Below, piece by piece: positions 1 to 8,977 of a stretch of 64,000 nucleotides of DNA. The position numbers were made by a program, and so were the translations under genes. Numbering within the stretch: the first letter of the stretch is position 1; the number at the start of each line of letters is the position of its first letter. Origin of the DNA: Planctomycetota bacterium (GTDB lineage Bacteria; Planctomycetota; Phycisphaerae; UBA1845; PWPN01); NCBI GenBank assembly GCA_022711465.1, contig JAKLEZ010000030.1, forward strand, positions 1 to 64,000. Direction: 5' to 3'. The notes beneath the pieces were generated by a model. It was given only the letters and a program-made list of their open reading frames with translations. It did no database searches and was not told where the DNA came from.

Positions 1-159
1 GACACCGGCCGGTTTGTCAAGCCCAAAATGAATGCGAATCTGCTCGGCACCCCTGCCGAGTCCATCAATGCTTGTCATGAGCTGGGGTTACGTGTGCAGG
101 AAAGAGTCAGTTGCGGAATCGCTGGGCCTCGCCGCCGCCCGACGGACGGCTCGCCTTGA
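1..159 (+). CDS. 3' end of an unidentified gene cut by the window edge
   Basis: Frame 1 is open from base 1 to a TGA at 157-159 and would encode a 52-residue C-terminus. The other two forward frames close within about 85 bases. I do not recognise the family. The last ~15 codons are Arg/Pro-rich, like non-coding GC-rich DNA, so the gene may be spurious or may end in a degraded tail. It lies just upstream of the radical SAM gene on the same strand. Confidence 0.22.
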   Translation, partial: DTGRFVKPKMNANLLGTPAESINACHELGLRVQERVSCGIAGPRRRPTDGSP

Positions 160-209
160 CCCCGTCGCCACTCTATCATGAGCCGGAACGAGACCGCAGG
201 CACGCACTC

Positions 210-1358
210 ATGATCCTGGAGTTGCCCATGGCCCCACCGCTTCGACTGGTTTTCTGGGAGACAACCGCTGGCTGCAACCTGGAATGCGCTCACTGCCGCC
301 GGCTGGAGGTCTCCAAGGAACTCATGCGCAACGACCTGACCACCGAGGAGGGCCGGAGTCTCATCAACCAGATCGCCGCGGTCGGACGTCCGGTCCTGGT
401 CCTCTCGGGCGGTGAGCCGCTGATGAGGCCGGACATCTTCGACCTGGCCGCCCATGCCAAGAACGCCGGACTGCTCGTCGCCCTGGCCACCAACGGCACC
501 ATGATCGACCCCCCCCTCGCCGAACGCATCGCTCAGACCGGCTTCGACCGGGTCAGTGTCTCCCTGGACGGGTCGGACGCGACCACCCACGACCGGTTCC
601 GAGGGCAGGTGGGTTCGTTCGGCAGATCCATGCAGGCCCTCGGCCACCTTCGCACCGCCGGGGTCGCCACCCAGATCAACTGCACCATCGCCCGGCACAA
701 CCAGCATCAGCTCGGCGAGATCCTCGAACTGGGGAAGCGGACCGGCGCCGTGGCCGTCCACTACTTCCTGCTCGTCCCGGTCGGCTGCGGCGAGCAGATC
801 GCCGAGGACCAGATGCTCAGTACGGCCGAGGTCGAGAAGCGGCTGCTCGAGATCTACCAGTTGGAGCAAGGCACATCCCTCCAGATCAAGGCCACGTGCG
901 CCCCCCACTACTACCGAATCATCCGGCAGCAGGGCAGGATCGCACGCCGGGCTTCTGCCCCCCGACACGCCGACCAGACCTCGTCAGGTGATGCAGCAGA
1001 ACACGCGCAAACCCCGGGCCATCCCGCCGGCCATCCTCACACCCAGCTCCACAGCGTCACCAAGGGCTGCCTGGCAGGCACGGCCGTCTGCTTCGTCTCC
1101 CACGACGGCCAGGTCTTCCCTTGCGGCTATCTCCCGGTGGCCTGTGGCGACATCCGACACCAGAACTTCGGGGATATCTGGCGAGAAAACCCGGTCTTCG
1201 CCGACCTTCGCAATCCGCAAAAACTGACCGGCAAGTGCGGGGCGTGCGAGTTCAAGACCGTATGCAGCGGCTGCCGGGCCCGAGCCTTCCATCAGTACGG
1301 CGACCTTCTGGCGGAGGAGCCATACTGCGAGTACCTGCCGCGGCCCGAGCCTTCATAA
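210..1358 (+). CDS. ahbD: AhbD-like radical SAM/SPASM heme synthase
   Basis: 382 residues from ATG 210; an ATG at 228 and an upstream extension to 111 are possible but add nothing conserved. Near the N-terminus CNLECAHC is the CxxxCxxC radical SAM cluster motif (Cys 22, 26, 29), followed by the GGEP and SLDG segments. The middle has the ATCAPHYYR and GCLAGTAVCF segments, and the C-terminus has a SPASM cysteine set including GKCGACEF and CSGCRARAF. This combination is typical of AhbD, which decarboxylates iron-coproporphyrin to heme b in the siroheme-dependent pathway, and of the related NirJ proteins. A His/Pro/Ser-rich stretch of ~35 residues sits before the SPASM part. No other ahb gene is nearby. 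An anaerobic sulfatase maturase (anSME) is the main alternative but fits the C-terminus less well. Confidence 0.8.
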   Translation: MILELPMAPPLRLVFWETTAGCNLECAHCRRLEVSKELMRNDLTTEEGRSLINQIAAVGRPVLVLSGGEPLMRPDIFDLAAHAKNAGLLVALATNGTMIDPPLAERIAQTGFDRVSVSLDGSDATTHDRFRGQVGSFGRSMQALGHLRTAGVATQINCTIARHNQHQLGEILELGKRTGAVAVHYFLLVPVGCGEQIAEDQMLSTAEVEKRLLEIYQLEQGTSLQIKATCAPHYYRIIRQQGRIARRASAPRHADQTSSGDAAEHAQTPGHPAGHPHTQLHSVTKGCLAGTAVCFVSHDGQVFPCGYLPVACGDIRHQNFGDIWRENPVFADLRNPQKLTGKCGACEFKTVCSGCRARAFHQYGDLLAEEPYCEYLPRPEPS

Positions 1359-1365
1359 GCCGGCT

Positions 1366-1596
1366 GCCGATCAGGCCGGCATCCAGCACCTGATCGAACC
1401 GAGGCAAACCGAGTGGCTGATGCCCCCAGCCGACCCCCAGGCCTGGGCCGAGGCCATCAACCGCGCCGCCCAAGATCCCGAGCCCATCCGCCAGATGCAG
1501 ACCCAGACCTCCTTCACCAGAACCGTGGTCGAGTACACCAACACTCTGCAACACATCGAACGAGGCCTGCTGGCCCGGTCATCCACAGCCGGGTGA
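1366..1596 (+). pseudogene. C-terminal remnant of a GT4-type glycosyltransferase
   Basis: Directly after the radical SAM stop, a frame with no start codon encodes a tail matching the end of family 1/4 glycosyltransferases. The segment TEWLMPPADPQAWAEAIN corresponds to the family's TGLLVPPGDPEALAEAI helix, followed by a dozen residues of the DPE..R..M type and a final helix ending TNTLQHIE, then TGA at 1594-1596. None of the upstream catalytic domain is present, because that frame runs into the radical SAM coding sequence. It is best read as a leftover of a deletion or recombination that joined ahbD to the end of a glycosyltransferase gene. Identification rests on about 60 residues by eye. Confidence 0.5.
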
Positions 1597-1800
1597 CCAC
1601 CCGCCCCCGCGACGGCCGGCAATTGAGCACCCAAGCCGACGACTCGCGGGCCTCCAGAACCTCCCCGCCACAGACGCGAACCCTTCCACGCCTCGCCGGG
1701 GGGGGGGCACCATAATCCCCAACAATTTGCTAACAAATGAGTGAAGAGCCACCACGCCCGTCTCAAAACCCATGACGCCGGCCGTCGCAAGCCAAGCCGA

Positions 1801-3231
1801 CTACGGAGGTGTGTGAGCGGCATACCCGACATGCTGACCGGCTGTACCCAGGTCCGGCCAGACACCGGTCGACACACCGGCCAGCAACGCGGCACCAAAC
1901 GAGGCCTCCTCGCGATGCTTGGGCACGACCACGGGCAGGCCAAAACGCGAAGAGATGATCTCCCGGAACAGGGGATTCTTGCGGACTGCGTTACCCGACG
2001 CCACGACGACGGTGTGATCGGAATCACGCTCTCCGACCGAGGCACGGTAGAACGCGCACAATTCCTCGATGATGCCTTCGAGCACCGCGCGGGCCACGTT
2101 CCCCAGCTTGAAGTTGTCAAGCGAGACCCCTTCGAAAGAGCCTCGCAGAAGAGGGTCGGCACGCGTACCAGCGAGGGTGGTCCGAGCAGTGAGCCCGCCC
2201 GCACCGCCCGGAGCGAGACTGGCCAAACCGACCAGGCGAGCATAAACCGTCTCGCGATCGGGTACCCCGGCGAACGGGGCGATCCACTCGCGAACCACGT
2301 CGTTCAGCCAGGCCAAGGCCCGCCCGCCGCATAGGCTGGCTCCAACCAGCATATACCTTGTCATCGGCAAATACCGCGTCTCCATGCCCTCCGCTCGACT
2401 GAACGCCGGTATCGCCCAACTGATTTGCCCGCCCGTGCCCAGGTTCACCAAAACCGAGTTGTCCATCTGTGCGATGCTGCCGAGCACGCTCGCCTGGTTG
2501 TCGCCGATGGCATTACATACCGGCGTGCCCGCAGGCAAACCCGTGGCTCGGGCGGTTGCCGCGGACAACCGGCCAATCACCTCGCCCGATTCCCTGACCG
2601 GAGGCAACAGCTCGACAGGCAGATCCAGGGCCTCGCAGATGCGGCGATGCCACCCCATCGCGGCCAGGTTGAACACCCCAGCGCTGCCCGCATGGCTGGG
2701 ATCGGTCACCGGCATCTGTTCCGTCAGCGAGCCGGCAATCCAGTCGGCCGCAAAGCTCACCCGAACCACACCCCTCAGCGCGGCCCGGTCCCGAGAGAGC
2801 CAGAAGAGCGTGCTGCCCATGAAGCCGCTGGCTGGCAGACAGCCGCACCCATCCCACACCCGGGCCGGCACCAGAATCCGCATCTGCTCCAGACTGCTCC
2901 GCCCATGAGCATCCGGCTCCAGGCATCGCCCGTCTTGCCAGGTCACTAAGTTGCCCAGCGGCTCGGCGCCCTCGTCCAGGCACATCATCCCGTGCATCTG
3001 CCCGGTAATGCCGATGCCGGCCACATCGCTGATCCGCCCACCCAGCTCGGCCAGCACCTCCAGAACCCGCTCCCGAATCCGCCGCGGGTCCTGTTCCGCA
3101 CGACCGGTCGGCAGACCGGCGACCGCCGAGTCGTTCGGCCGCTCAACCGAAACCAGCAGTTCTCCCGAGGTCGAGACACCCACGCCGCAGATCGTGGTAG
3201 TACCGATGTCGAGGCCCAAGATAGCTTTCAT
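1801..3231 (-). CDS. FGGY-family sugar kinase, sedoheptulokinase-like
   Basis: 476 residues starting at ATG 3231, where the protein opens with the phosphate-1 motif LGLDIGTTT; a longer frame to 3345 adds only low-complexity sequence. The block GITGQMHGMM...LVTWQDGRC is the FGGY N-terminal signature and resembles sedoheptulokinases (SHPK/CARKL) more than xylulokinases or glycerol kinases. An adenosine-binding glycine-rich segment (VASGNAVRKNPLF) and FGAALLAG at the C-terminus complete the fold. The expected reaction is ATP-dependent phosphorylation of sedoheptulose or a related ketose at C7 or an equivalent terminal carbon, feeding the pentose phosphate pathway. It is divergent from the oxidoreductase starting at 3527, so both may share the intergenic control region. 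The family is clear; substrate is inferred. Confidence 0.8.
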   Translation of the reverse strand: MKAILGLDIGTTTICGVGVSTSGELLVSVERPNDSAVAGLPTGRAEQDPRRIRERVLEVLAELGGRISDVAGIGITGQMHGMMCLDEGAEPLGNLVTWQDGRCLEPDAHGRSSLEQMRILVPARVWDGCGCLPASGFMGSTLFWLSRDRAALRGVVRVSFAADWIAGSLTEQMPVTDPSHAGSAGVFNLAAMGWHRRICEALDLPVELLPPVRESGEVIGRLSAATARATGLPAGTPVCNAIGDNQASVLGSIAQMDNSVLVNLGTGGQISWAIPAFSRAEGMETRYLPMTRYMLVGASLCGGRALAWLNDVVREWIAPFAGVPDRETVYARLVGLASLAPGGAGGLTARTTLAGTRADPLLRGSFEGVSLDNFKLGNVARAVLEGIIEELCAFYRASVGERDSDHTVVVASGNAVRKNPLFREIISSRFGLPVVVPKHREEASFGAALLAGVSTGVWPDLGTAGQHVGYAAHTPP

Positions 3232-3428
3232 GATGGCTCCCCATGGTAACCGGCCCAGCGCGGAATTCGAGAGGGATGACCAATGCCCACCAGTCGGGCG
3301 CAGGAGCGAGCCCCACGATCCGCCACCACCTGCTCCACGCACCACCAGGATAAGCCTCCCCGCGGCGGGGGCAGGCGGGGCGAGCCCTTTGGCCCCGTCC
3401 CATCATCACCTCCATGCAAGCTGCACGA

Positions 3429-3457
3429 TTGGCGCGATCGCAGCCCCGGAATACACT
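3429..3457 (+). promoter_or_regulatory. candidate sigma70 promoter for the Gfo/Idh/MocA gene
   Basis: TTGGCG at 3429-3434 and TACACT at 3452-3457 are separated by 17 bases, about 70 bases upstream of the ATG at 3527. The -35 box is weak, but TACACT recurs as a -10 candidate elsewhere in the window (upstream of 23700 and 25632). Confidence 0.3.
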
Positions 3458-3526
3458 CTCACCTTCAGTGGCCGGCTTCCGGCCCCAGGAACCTCGTTCG
3501 GCATGCGACTCAGGAGGTGCGGGGTA

Positions 3527-4801
3527 ATGGCTTCTGGAAATCAGCTCTCTCGACGGGCGGTCCTTCAACGCGGGGCGGCGGTGTCCATCGGTGTGGCAGC
3601 ACCCTACATCATACCCAGCGGAGTCCTGGCCGCTCCCGGTCGGCCGGGAGCCAACGACCGGGTCATCCTCGGCTTCATCGGCACAGGCGGCCGCGCCCGC
3701 CAACTGATGAACCATGTCCCCGCGGAAGGCCGCACCGTGGCCATCTGCGACTGCTATCTCCAACGATGCGCCGAGACGCTCAAGGAGAAGAAGGCCGAGT
3801 GGGCCAGCTATCAGTACCACCAAGAGATGCTTGAGAAGGAGAAACTCGACGCCGTGGTTGTGGCCACCACCGATCATGCCCGCGTGCTGCCCTGCATCCA
3901 TGCCTGCCAGGCCGGCCTGGATATCTACGCCGAGAAGCCGCTCACCCTGACCATCCGCGAAGGCCGGGTACTGGTCAACGCCGTCCGCAAGTACAAACGC
4001 ATCTTCCAGGTCGGCTCCCAGCAGCGGACAATGGAAATGAACCGATTTGCCTGCGACTTCGTGCGTAAGGGAGGCCTGGGCAGACTCAAAAAGGCACAGG
4101 GCGTCTGTTACACCGGGCCCCGCGACTACGACGGACTACCGCCGCAGCCAGTCCCCGAGGGCGACGACTGGAACGTCTGGCAGGCCCAGACCGAGGCCCG
4201 CCCCTTCAACCACGCCCTCCAGTTCGGCTGGATGGGCTGGCGCGACTACTCCGGCGGCGAAATGACCAACTGGGGCGCCCACGGTGTCGACCAGATCCAG
4301 TGGGCCTTGGGAATGAGCGAGAGCGGCCCGGTCGAGATCTGGCCAACCAGCCCCGGCCCCCACGGCGCGGTCTCGATGAAGTATGCCAGCGGAATCCAGG
4401 TGGACTACGACATGCCGCAAGGCCCCATGGGAGGCGGCGTGTTCATCGGCGAAAACGCCAAGATGGTCATCGATCGCAACGTGTTCACTACCGAGCCGGC
4501 TGGCGTGGTCACCAATCCGCCCGACCCGGGCGTGGCCAAGGCCTGGGAAGGACCGGACTGGGTCTCGCGACCGCACATGCAGAACTGGATTGACTGTATC
4601 AAGAGTCGCCACCGCCCCAACGCGGATGTGGAGATCGGCCACCGCTCGATCAGCGTATGCCACCTGGCCAATATCGCTCGCCAGATCGGGCGTCGGCTTC
4701 GCTGGGATCCGGAGCGGGAAGTCTTCCCCGGCGATGAGGAGGCTAATGCCTACCTGGACCGCCCCCGCCGCAAGGGCTGGGAGCTGCCCAACATCACATA
4801 G
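3527..4801 (+). CDS. Tat-exported Gfo/Idh/MocA-family oxidoreductase
   Basis: 424 residues from ATG 3527, chosen because AGGAGGT (3512-3518) lies 8 bases upstream. The N-terminus SRRAVLQRG followed by a hydrophobic stretch and VLAAPG is a twin-arginine signal of the kind planctomycetes put on this family. The Rossmann motif GFIGTGGRARQ follows at about residues 47-57, then the EKPLT segment of the family's NAD(P)-dependent active site. The middle part GWRDYSGGEMTNWGAHGVD matches the Gfo/Idh/MocA C-terminal domain. The likely role is oxidation or reduction of a sugar or cyclitol hydroxyl outside the cytoplasmic membrane, probably with a tightly bound cofactor. It is followed by the FG-GAP protein, which may be co-expressed. 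Substrate is unknown. Confidence 0.88.
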   Translation: MASGNQLSRRAVLQRGAAVSIGVAAPYIIPSGVLAAPGRPGANDRVILGFIGTGGRARQLMNHVPAEGRTVAICDCYLQRCAETLKEKKAEWASYQYHQEMLEKEKLDAVVVATTDHARVLPCIHACQAGLDIYAEKPLTLTIREGRVLVNAVRKYKRIFQVGSQQRTMEMNRFACDFVRKGGLGRLKKAQGVCYTGPRDYDGLPPQPVPEGDDWNVWQAQTEARPFNHALQFGWMGWRDYSGGEMTNWGAHGVDQIQWALGMSESGPVEIWPTSPGPHGAVSMKYASGIQVDYDMPQGPMGGGVFIGENAKMVIDRNVFTTEPAGVVTNPPDPGVAKAWEGPDWVSRPHMQNWIDCIKSRHRPNADVEIGHRSISVCHLANIARQIGRRLRWDPEREVFPGDEEANAYLDRPRRKGWELPNIT

Positions 4802-4825
4802 GATGAAGAACGCATCCCCAGGCCG

Positions 4826-4851
4826 GTGTGGCACCGGCGTCTGACCGCTGA
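4826..4851. repeat. dispersed intergenic GGCACCGGCG repeat, copy 1
   Basis: GTGTGGCACCGGCGTCT is shared with copy 2 at 38239-38272, and the core GTGGCACCGGCGT with copy 3 at 46473-46500. This copy lacks the second palindrome arm. It lies between the oxidoreductase stop and the FG-GAP gene. Confidence 0.5.
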
Positions 4852-4947
4852 GTCGTCAGTGGCTCAGGATGCACGCTGTGAGAACCATCGGATGATTCGT
4901 GGCCACGATGCTTGTCGTCACACCTGATACGCAAGGAGACTGCGACT

Positions 4948-7179
4948 GTGAACAAGAACTCCTGGATTCTCGTCGCTCTGATCGGGAGCGTGGGGTCCGC
5001 GGCCAGCATGGCCCAGGATGCAGGCCCGATTTCCAGGCGATACAAGGCCTTGAAGGTCCCTGCCCCCTCGCTCGGCTCAACTTGGGCGGTGCTCGATAAG
5101 AACGGAGCCAATGCCAAGGTCACTCCCTACTTGTCCTCCCTGGGCCAGGGAGAGGCCGGAACGGGCGTCATGACCTCGCCGCCTTTCATCATCGGCTCCG
5201 GGAAGATCACCTTCACCATCTGCGGCCACGACGGACAGACCGGCGGCCGCGGAGCCAACTTCGTCGCCCTGGTCGATGCTCGTAAGGGCAACGTGCTGAT
5301 GAAGACCGCTCCGCCGCAAAACGACGCCATGCAGGAACGTGAATGGGACGTGAGCGGGCTCAAGGGAACCGAGGTCCGGATCGAAACCCGCGACGGCGAT
5401 GCCGGCGGCGCATTCGCCTGGATGGGCATCGGTTGGATCAACGCCGGCGACACCCTACGCGTCGACTTCAAGAACGGCATGCCCAAGGGCTGGGCCCAGA
5501 CGCAAAAGAAAGAGGAGATGCGATACGAAACAGTCGCCGGCGGCGTTCCCTTCAAACGGCTTGCCGAGGCATACACCGTTGTCCCCGGCAGCGGATCGGT
5601 CCAGATCCCCTGCGGCTTCCCCGCGACCCGTCTGTTCTTCCTCGGCTGCACCGCCCACAACTTCAAACCGCTCGAGTCCTTCGCGGGTATCGAAATCCAC
5701 TACCGCACCGGCTCGCCCGACGTCTTTCCACTGATGTGCGGCTTCACACTCGACGGAACCTACAAAACGCTGAGCCCGTCGCCGGCCATGTACCTCCACG
5801 CCTCCGCCGACCCTTACCAGCATTACCTGGTGATCAAGACCCGCGCCGAGGTGATCGAGAAGATCCGGCTGGTCGCGCAGCCCGACCGCTTCCCGATCCC
5901 ACGGATCAGGGCCATCACCGCCGAGACGACCACCGAATCCGAACAGCTCATGCCCCTCCCCGACGCGCCGCAGCCGGCCGATGAGTCCGCCTGGATCGAC
6001 GCCCACGGTCTGGTACCCGGCTCGCCTGACCTAGGCGGTATCATCGACCGGATCCGCCGCGCCCATCACATCCCGCCTGAGGCCGCCACCCCCGTCGGCT
6101 TCAAGAAGCTGCAGCTCGACACCGCCTTCCGCAGCGAGGGCGTGGCCGTGGCCGATTTCGACGGCGATGGCCAACTCGACATCGCCGCCGGAAGCGTCTA
6201 CTACGCCGGGCCCGACTGGAAGAGGATCCCCATTCTCGCCGAGGCCAGAGAGTTCAACCGCTTCGGCTATAGCGACGCGTTCCTGTGCTTCGCCGACGAT
6301 GTCAATGGTGACGGCAGACTCGACCTCGTTGAGGTCGGCTTCCCGGGCAAGCAGACATTCTGGTTCGCCAATCCCGGCAAACGCGGCCAGGCCTGGAAGC
6401 AGTATCTGGCCGTCGAACAGACCGGCAACGAGACGCCCGCCTACACCGACATCAACAGCGACGGCCGCAAAGAACTCATCTTCGTGGACGACGCGAAGGG
6501 GCAGTGTGCCCTGGCCCAGCCTGGCCAGGACCCCACCCGGCCCTGGACCATGACACCCATCTCGCCACCCGACAAGTCGGACCCGCCCCCCGCCCACGGG
6601 CTTGGCATCGGCGACATCAACGCCGACGGCCGGCTCGACGCGGTCACTCCCCAAGGATGGTACGAAGGCCCAGCCGACAAGAAAACGAGCCCCTGGCCGT
6701 TCCACGCCGCAACCCTCTTCGGCGAGGCCCAGCTCTGCGTCTCGGATTTCGACGGCGACGGCGACAGCGATGTGCTCGGCACCAGCGCCCACCACTACGG
6801 CATCGCTTGGACCGAGCAGACCCCGAACGGCTGGCACAAGCACGACATCGACGACACGATCTCCCAGACCCACGCCATCGCGGTCGCCGACATCAACGGC
6901 GACGACCTCCCCGACTTCGTGACCGGTAAACGCTTCTGGGCCCACAACGGCAACGACCCCGGCTCATTCCAGCCCGCCTGCCTGTTCTGGTTCGAGCAGA
7001 AACGCGAGGCCGGCCGCCCAACCTGGCTCAGGCACACCATCGACACCGACAGCGGCGTCGGCCTGCACTTCGCGATCGTGGACCTCAACGGCGACAGACT
7101 CCCTGACCTGGTCACCGCCAACAAGAAGGGCGTGTTCATCTTCCAGCAGCTGCCGGCCGGGGAGAAGGCAGCACGCTGA
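4948..7179 (+). CDS. exported FG-GAP/VCBS repeat protein
   Basis: 743 residues from GTG 4948, preceded by AAGGAG at 4933-4938; this start gives a clean signal peptide (hydrophobic run ending SAASMAQ). Residues ~40-330 form an unassigned region rich in beta-strand-like sequence with an N-terminal segment resembling a carbohydrate-binding or LamG-like domain. From about residue 395 there are at least six calcium-binding FG-GAP/VCBS repeats with DxDxDG-type loops: DFDGDGQLD, DVNGDGRLD, DINSDGRKE, DINADGRLD, DFDGDGDSD, DINGDDLPD and DLNGDRLPD. These fold into a beta-propeller used for binding or adhesion at the cell surface or in the periplasm. No catalytic domain is recognised. Such proteins are abundant in planctomycetes. 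Confidence 0.85.
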   Translation: MNKNSWILVALIGSVGSAASMAQDAGPISRRYKALKVPAPSLGSTWAVLDKNGANAKVTPYLSSLGQGEAGTGVMTSPPFIIGSGKITFTICGHDGQTGGRGANFVALVDARKGNVLMKTAPPQNDAMQEREWDVSGLKGTEVRIETRDGDAGGAFAWMGIGWINAGDTLRVDFKNGMPKGWAQTQKKEEMRYETVAGGVPFKRLAEAYTVVPGSGSVQIPCGFPATRLFFLGCTAHNFKPLESFAGIEIHYRTGSPDVFPLMCGFTLDGTYKTLSPSPAMYLHASADPYQHYLVIKTRAEVIEKIRLVAQPDRFPIPRIRAITAETTTESEQLMPLPDAPQPADESAWIDAHGLVPGSPDLGGIIDRIRRAHHIPPEAATPVGFKKLQLDTAFRSEGVAVADFDGDGQLDIAAGSVYYAGPDWKRIPILAEAREFNRFGYSDAFLCFADDVNGDGRLDLVEVGFPGKQTFWFANPGKRGQAWKQYLAVEQTGNETPAYTDINSDGRKELIFVDDAKGQCALAQPGQDPTRPWTMTPISPPDKSDPPPAHGLGIGDINADGRLDAVTPQGWYEGPADKKTSPWPFHAATLFGEAQLCVSDFDGDGDSDVLGTSAHHYGIAWTEQTPNGWHKHDIDDTISQTHAIAVADINGDDLPDFVTGKRFWAHNGNDPGSFQPACLFWFEQKREAGRPTWLRHTIDTDSGVGLHFAIVDLNGDRLPDLVTANKKGVFIFQQLPAGEKAAR

Positions 7180-7210
7180 GCCCGCCTGATCCCGTGGCAC
7201 ACGCCTGCCT

Positions 7211-7236
7211 GCGGAAAGGCCACAAGGCCTTGCCGC
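7211..7236. terminator. strong hairpin between convergent genes
   Basis: GCGGAAAGGCC (7211-7221), loop ACAA, GGCCTTGCCGC (7226-7236): an 11-pair stem with one mismatch. It lies between the convergent FG-GAP and panC genes. There is no clear T tract on either side, so termination is inferred from position. Confidence 0.4.
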
Positions 7237-7328
7237 GGGGATGTTCCCCTTCCTGCCTGCTGGGCAACCCTGACCACTTCGACGTTTCACTTCTGGCTGT
7301 CGGTGTTTGGATCCTGGGCTTTGCGACC

Positions 7329-8174
7329 TCACCCTTCCACCACAACGTTGTCTATCAACCGGGCCGGTCCGATGTGGACGGCCAGAGCAATGAGGCATCG
7401 ACCGGTAATCGTCGTCTTCGGGACGAGACTGTCCGCGTCGACGATTTCGACATAGTCGATCCGGCACCGACCGGACGACGCAATCTGCTCGCGCATTTCC
7501 GCCACCAGCGCCGCGACATCACGCTGGCCGGCGGCGATCGTCTGCTGAGCCCACCTGAGCGCCCCGGACAGGCTGAGCGCCTGCTTGCGGTCGGCAGGTG
7601 ACAGGTACATGTTCCGGCTGGACATGGCCAGGCCGTCGGGCTCGCGGATGATCGGACAGGTGACAATCTCCAACGGAAAGCACAGGTCGCGGACCATCTG
7701 CCGGATGACTACGACCTGCTGGGCGTCCTTCTGGCCGAAGTAGGCCCGGTCCGGCTGGACGATGTTGAACAACTTGGCGACCACCGTGGTGACCCCGTCG
7801 AAGTGGCCGGGGCGAAACCGCCCACACAACCCTTCGGTGAGGCGGGTCACTGCTACGCGCGTGGTCTCGCCAACCGGATACATCTCCTCAACCGAAGGCA
7901 TGAATACTGTGTCTACTCTTTCGTCAGCGCAACAGGCCAGGTCGGCCTCGGCCGGGCGGGGATACCGCTGGTAATCCTCGTTCGGACCGAACTGGGTCGG
8001 GTTGACAAAGATGGACACCACGACCTCCTGACATTGTTGGCGTGCGATCCGCATGAGGGAGCGGTGCCCCTCGTGCAGGGCCCCCATGGTGGGTACAAGC
8101 CCGATCGTCCGGCCGGCACGGCGAGCGGGAGCAAGGCCGCTTCGGAGATCGTGGATTGTCTCTATCTTTCGCAT
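7329..8174 (-). CDS. panC: pantothenate synthetase
   Basis: 281 residues from ATG 8174, the usual length of PanC; an upstream extension to 8240 is not conserved. It carries the nucleotidyltransferase motif PTMGALHEGH (HIGH-type), the FVNPTQFGPNEDYQRYPR segment, FGQKDAQQ, and the MSSRNMYLSP motif (KMSKS equivalent). It condenses pantoate and beta-alanine with ATP to give pantothenate for CoA synthesis, in the cytoplasm. panB and panD are not in the window. It is divergent from the ECF sigma gene. Confidence 0.97.
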   Translation of the reverse strand: MRKIETIHDLRSGLAPARRAGRTIGLVPTMGALHEGHRSLMRIARQQCQEVVVSIFVNPTQFGPNEDYQRYPRPAEADLACCADERVDTVFMPSVEEMYPVGETTRVAVTRLTEGLCGRFRPGHFDGVTTVVAKLFNIVQPDRAYFGQKDAQQVVVIRQMVRDLCFPLEIVTCPIIREPDGLAMSSRNMYLSPADRKQALSLSGALRWAQQTIAAGQRDVAALVAEMREQIASSGRCRIDYVEIVDADSLVPKTTITGRCLIALAVHIGPARLIDNVVVEG

Positions 8175-8251
8175 TGACAAGCACCTATAGCGGCATGGTC
8201 CGAAAAGAAGCCCGCCGCACCACCCGGCCGTCAGACCCAAACGGCACGGCG

Positions 8252-8279
8252 TTGACAGGCCGCCGGAACGGCCGATACT
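8252..8279 (+). promoter_or_regulatory. candidate sigma70 promoter for the ECF sigma operon
   Basis: TTGACA (8252-8257), 16-base spacer, GATACT (8274-8279), about 60 bases upstream of the ATG at 8341. The -35 box is a perfect match and the -10 matches TATAAT at 4 of 6. Confidence 0.45.
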
Positions 8280-8340
8280 CTTCCTTGGCCGTCATGAACT
8301 TCCCGCATCTAACCCTTTTATGGCCGCGGTGTCTATACCA

Positions 8341-8943
8341 ATGACGGAATCGAACCGGCCGCTGTTCACGGAGGACGCAGGCAAGCGAGACGCCGCCTGG
8401 GTCCATGCCGCGTTGGCTGGGGATTCCGGCGCCTTTGGCAATTTGGTGGAAACGTACCAGCGGGCCGCGGTGGCGACTTCCTACCGACTGCTGAGCAACA
8501 GCGATGATGCTCAGGAGATCGCCCAGGACGCCTTCCTCAAAGCGTACCAGTCACTGTCACGGCTGCACGACCCGACTCGCTTCGGCCCCTGGCTGCTGCG
8601 AATCGTCAGCAACCTGTCGCTGAACGCCCGGCGCTCGCGGCGGTCGAGCCAGTCGGTCACGCTGGACGAGGAACAGGGCACCGGCAACGATTCCGACCGG
8701 ACGACGTTCAGCGTCGGGCCAGATCGCCGGACCGAAGGTCGGGAGCTGCAGATGGCGATCGATCTTGCCCTCCAGCAGCTGCCCGAGAAGCAGCGCTTGG
8801 CCCTGTTGCTGTTCACCGTCGAGGGCTGGGCCCAGAAGGACATCGCCGAGGTCCTGGAGTGCAGCCTCGAGACGGTGAAGTGGAACGTCTTCCAGGGCCG
8901 TAAGAAGTTGAAGGAGCTTTTAGGGGACCGGCTGACGAAATGA
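8341..8943 (+). CDS. ECF-type RNA polymerase sigma factor (RpoE-like)
   Basis: 200 residues from ATG 8341; an in-frame ATG at 8320 is possible. Region 2 lies in residues ~25-95 (FGNLVETYQRAAVATSYRLL, DAQEIAQDAFLKAYQSL, FGPWLLRIVSNLSLN). Region 4 lies in ~130-190 (LQQLPEKQRLALLLFTVEGWAQKDIAEVL followed by a typical recognition helix, SLETVKWNVFQGRKKLKELL). It redirects RNA polymerase to an extracytoplasmic-stress or export regulon. The next gene encodes a short soluble domain plus one membrane helix and is the likely anti-sigma partner. Confidence 0.93.
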   Translation: MTESNRPLFTEDAGKRDAAWVHAALAGDSGAFGNLVETYQRAAVATSYRLLSNSDDAQEIAQDAFLKAYQSLSRLHDPTRFGPWLLRIVSNLSLNARRSRRSSQSVTLDEEQGTGNDSDRTTFSVGPDRRTEGRELQMAIDLALQQLPEKQRLALLLFTVEGWAQKDIAEVLECSLETVKWNVFQGRKKLKELLGDRLTK

Positions 8944-8977
8944 GGGACACGGGACATAGCGTATCCTCCATCGCCGC

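Noticed and set aside
210..1358. Radical SAM protein as the sulfatase maturase (anSME) for the sulfatase at 28233
   Set aside because: The ATCAPHYYR and CGACEF...CSGCRARAF segments fit AhbD better, and the genes are 27 kb apart.
1698..1707. Run of ten G as a functional element
   Set aside because: Non-coding homopolymer; nothing else supports a role, though it may be error-prone in sequencing.
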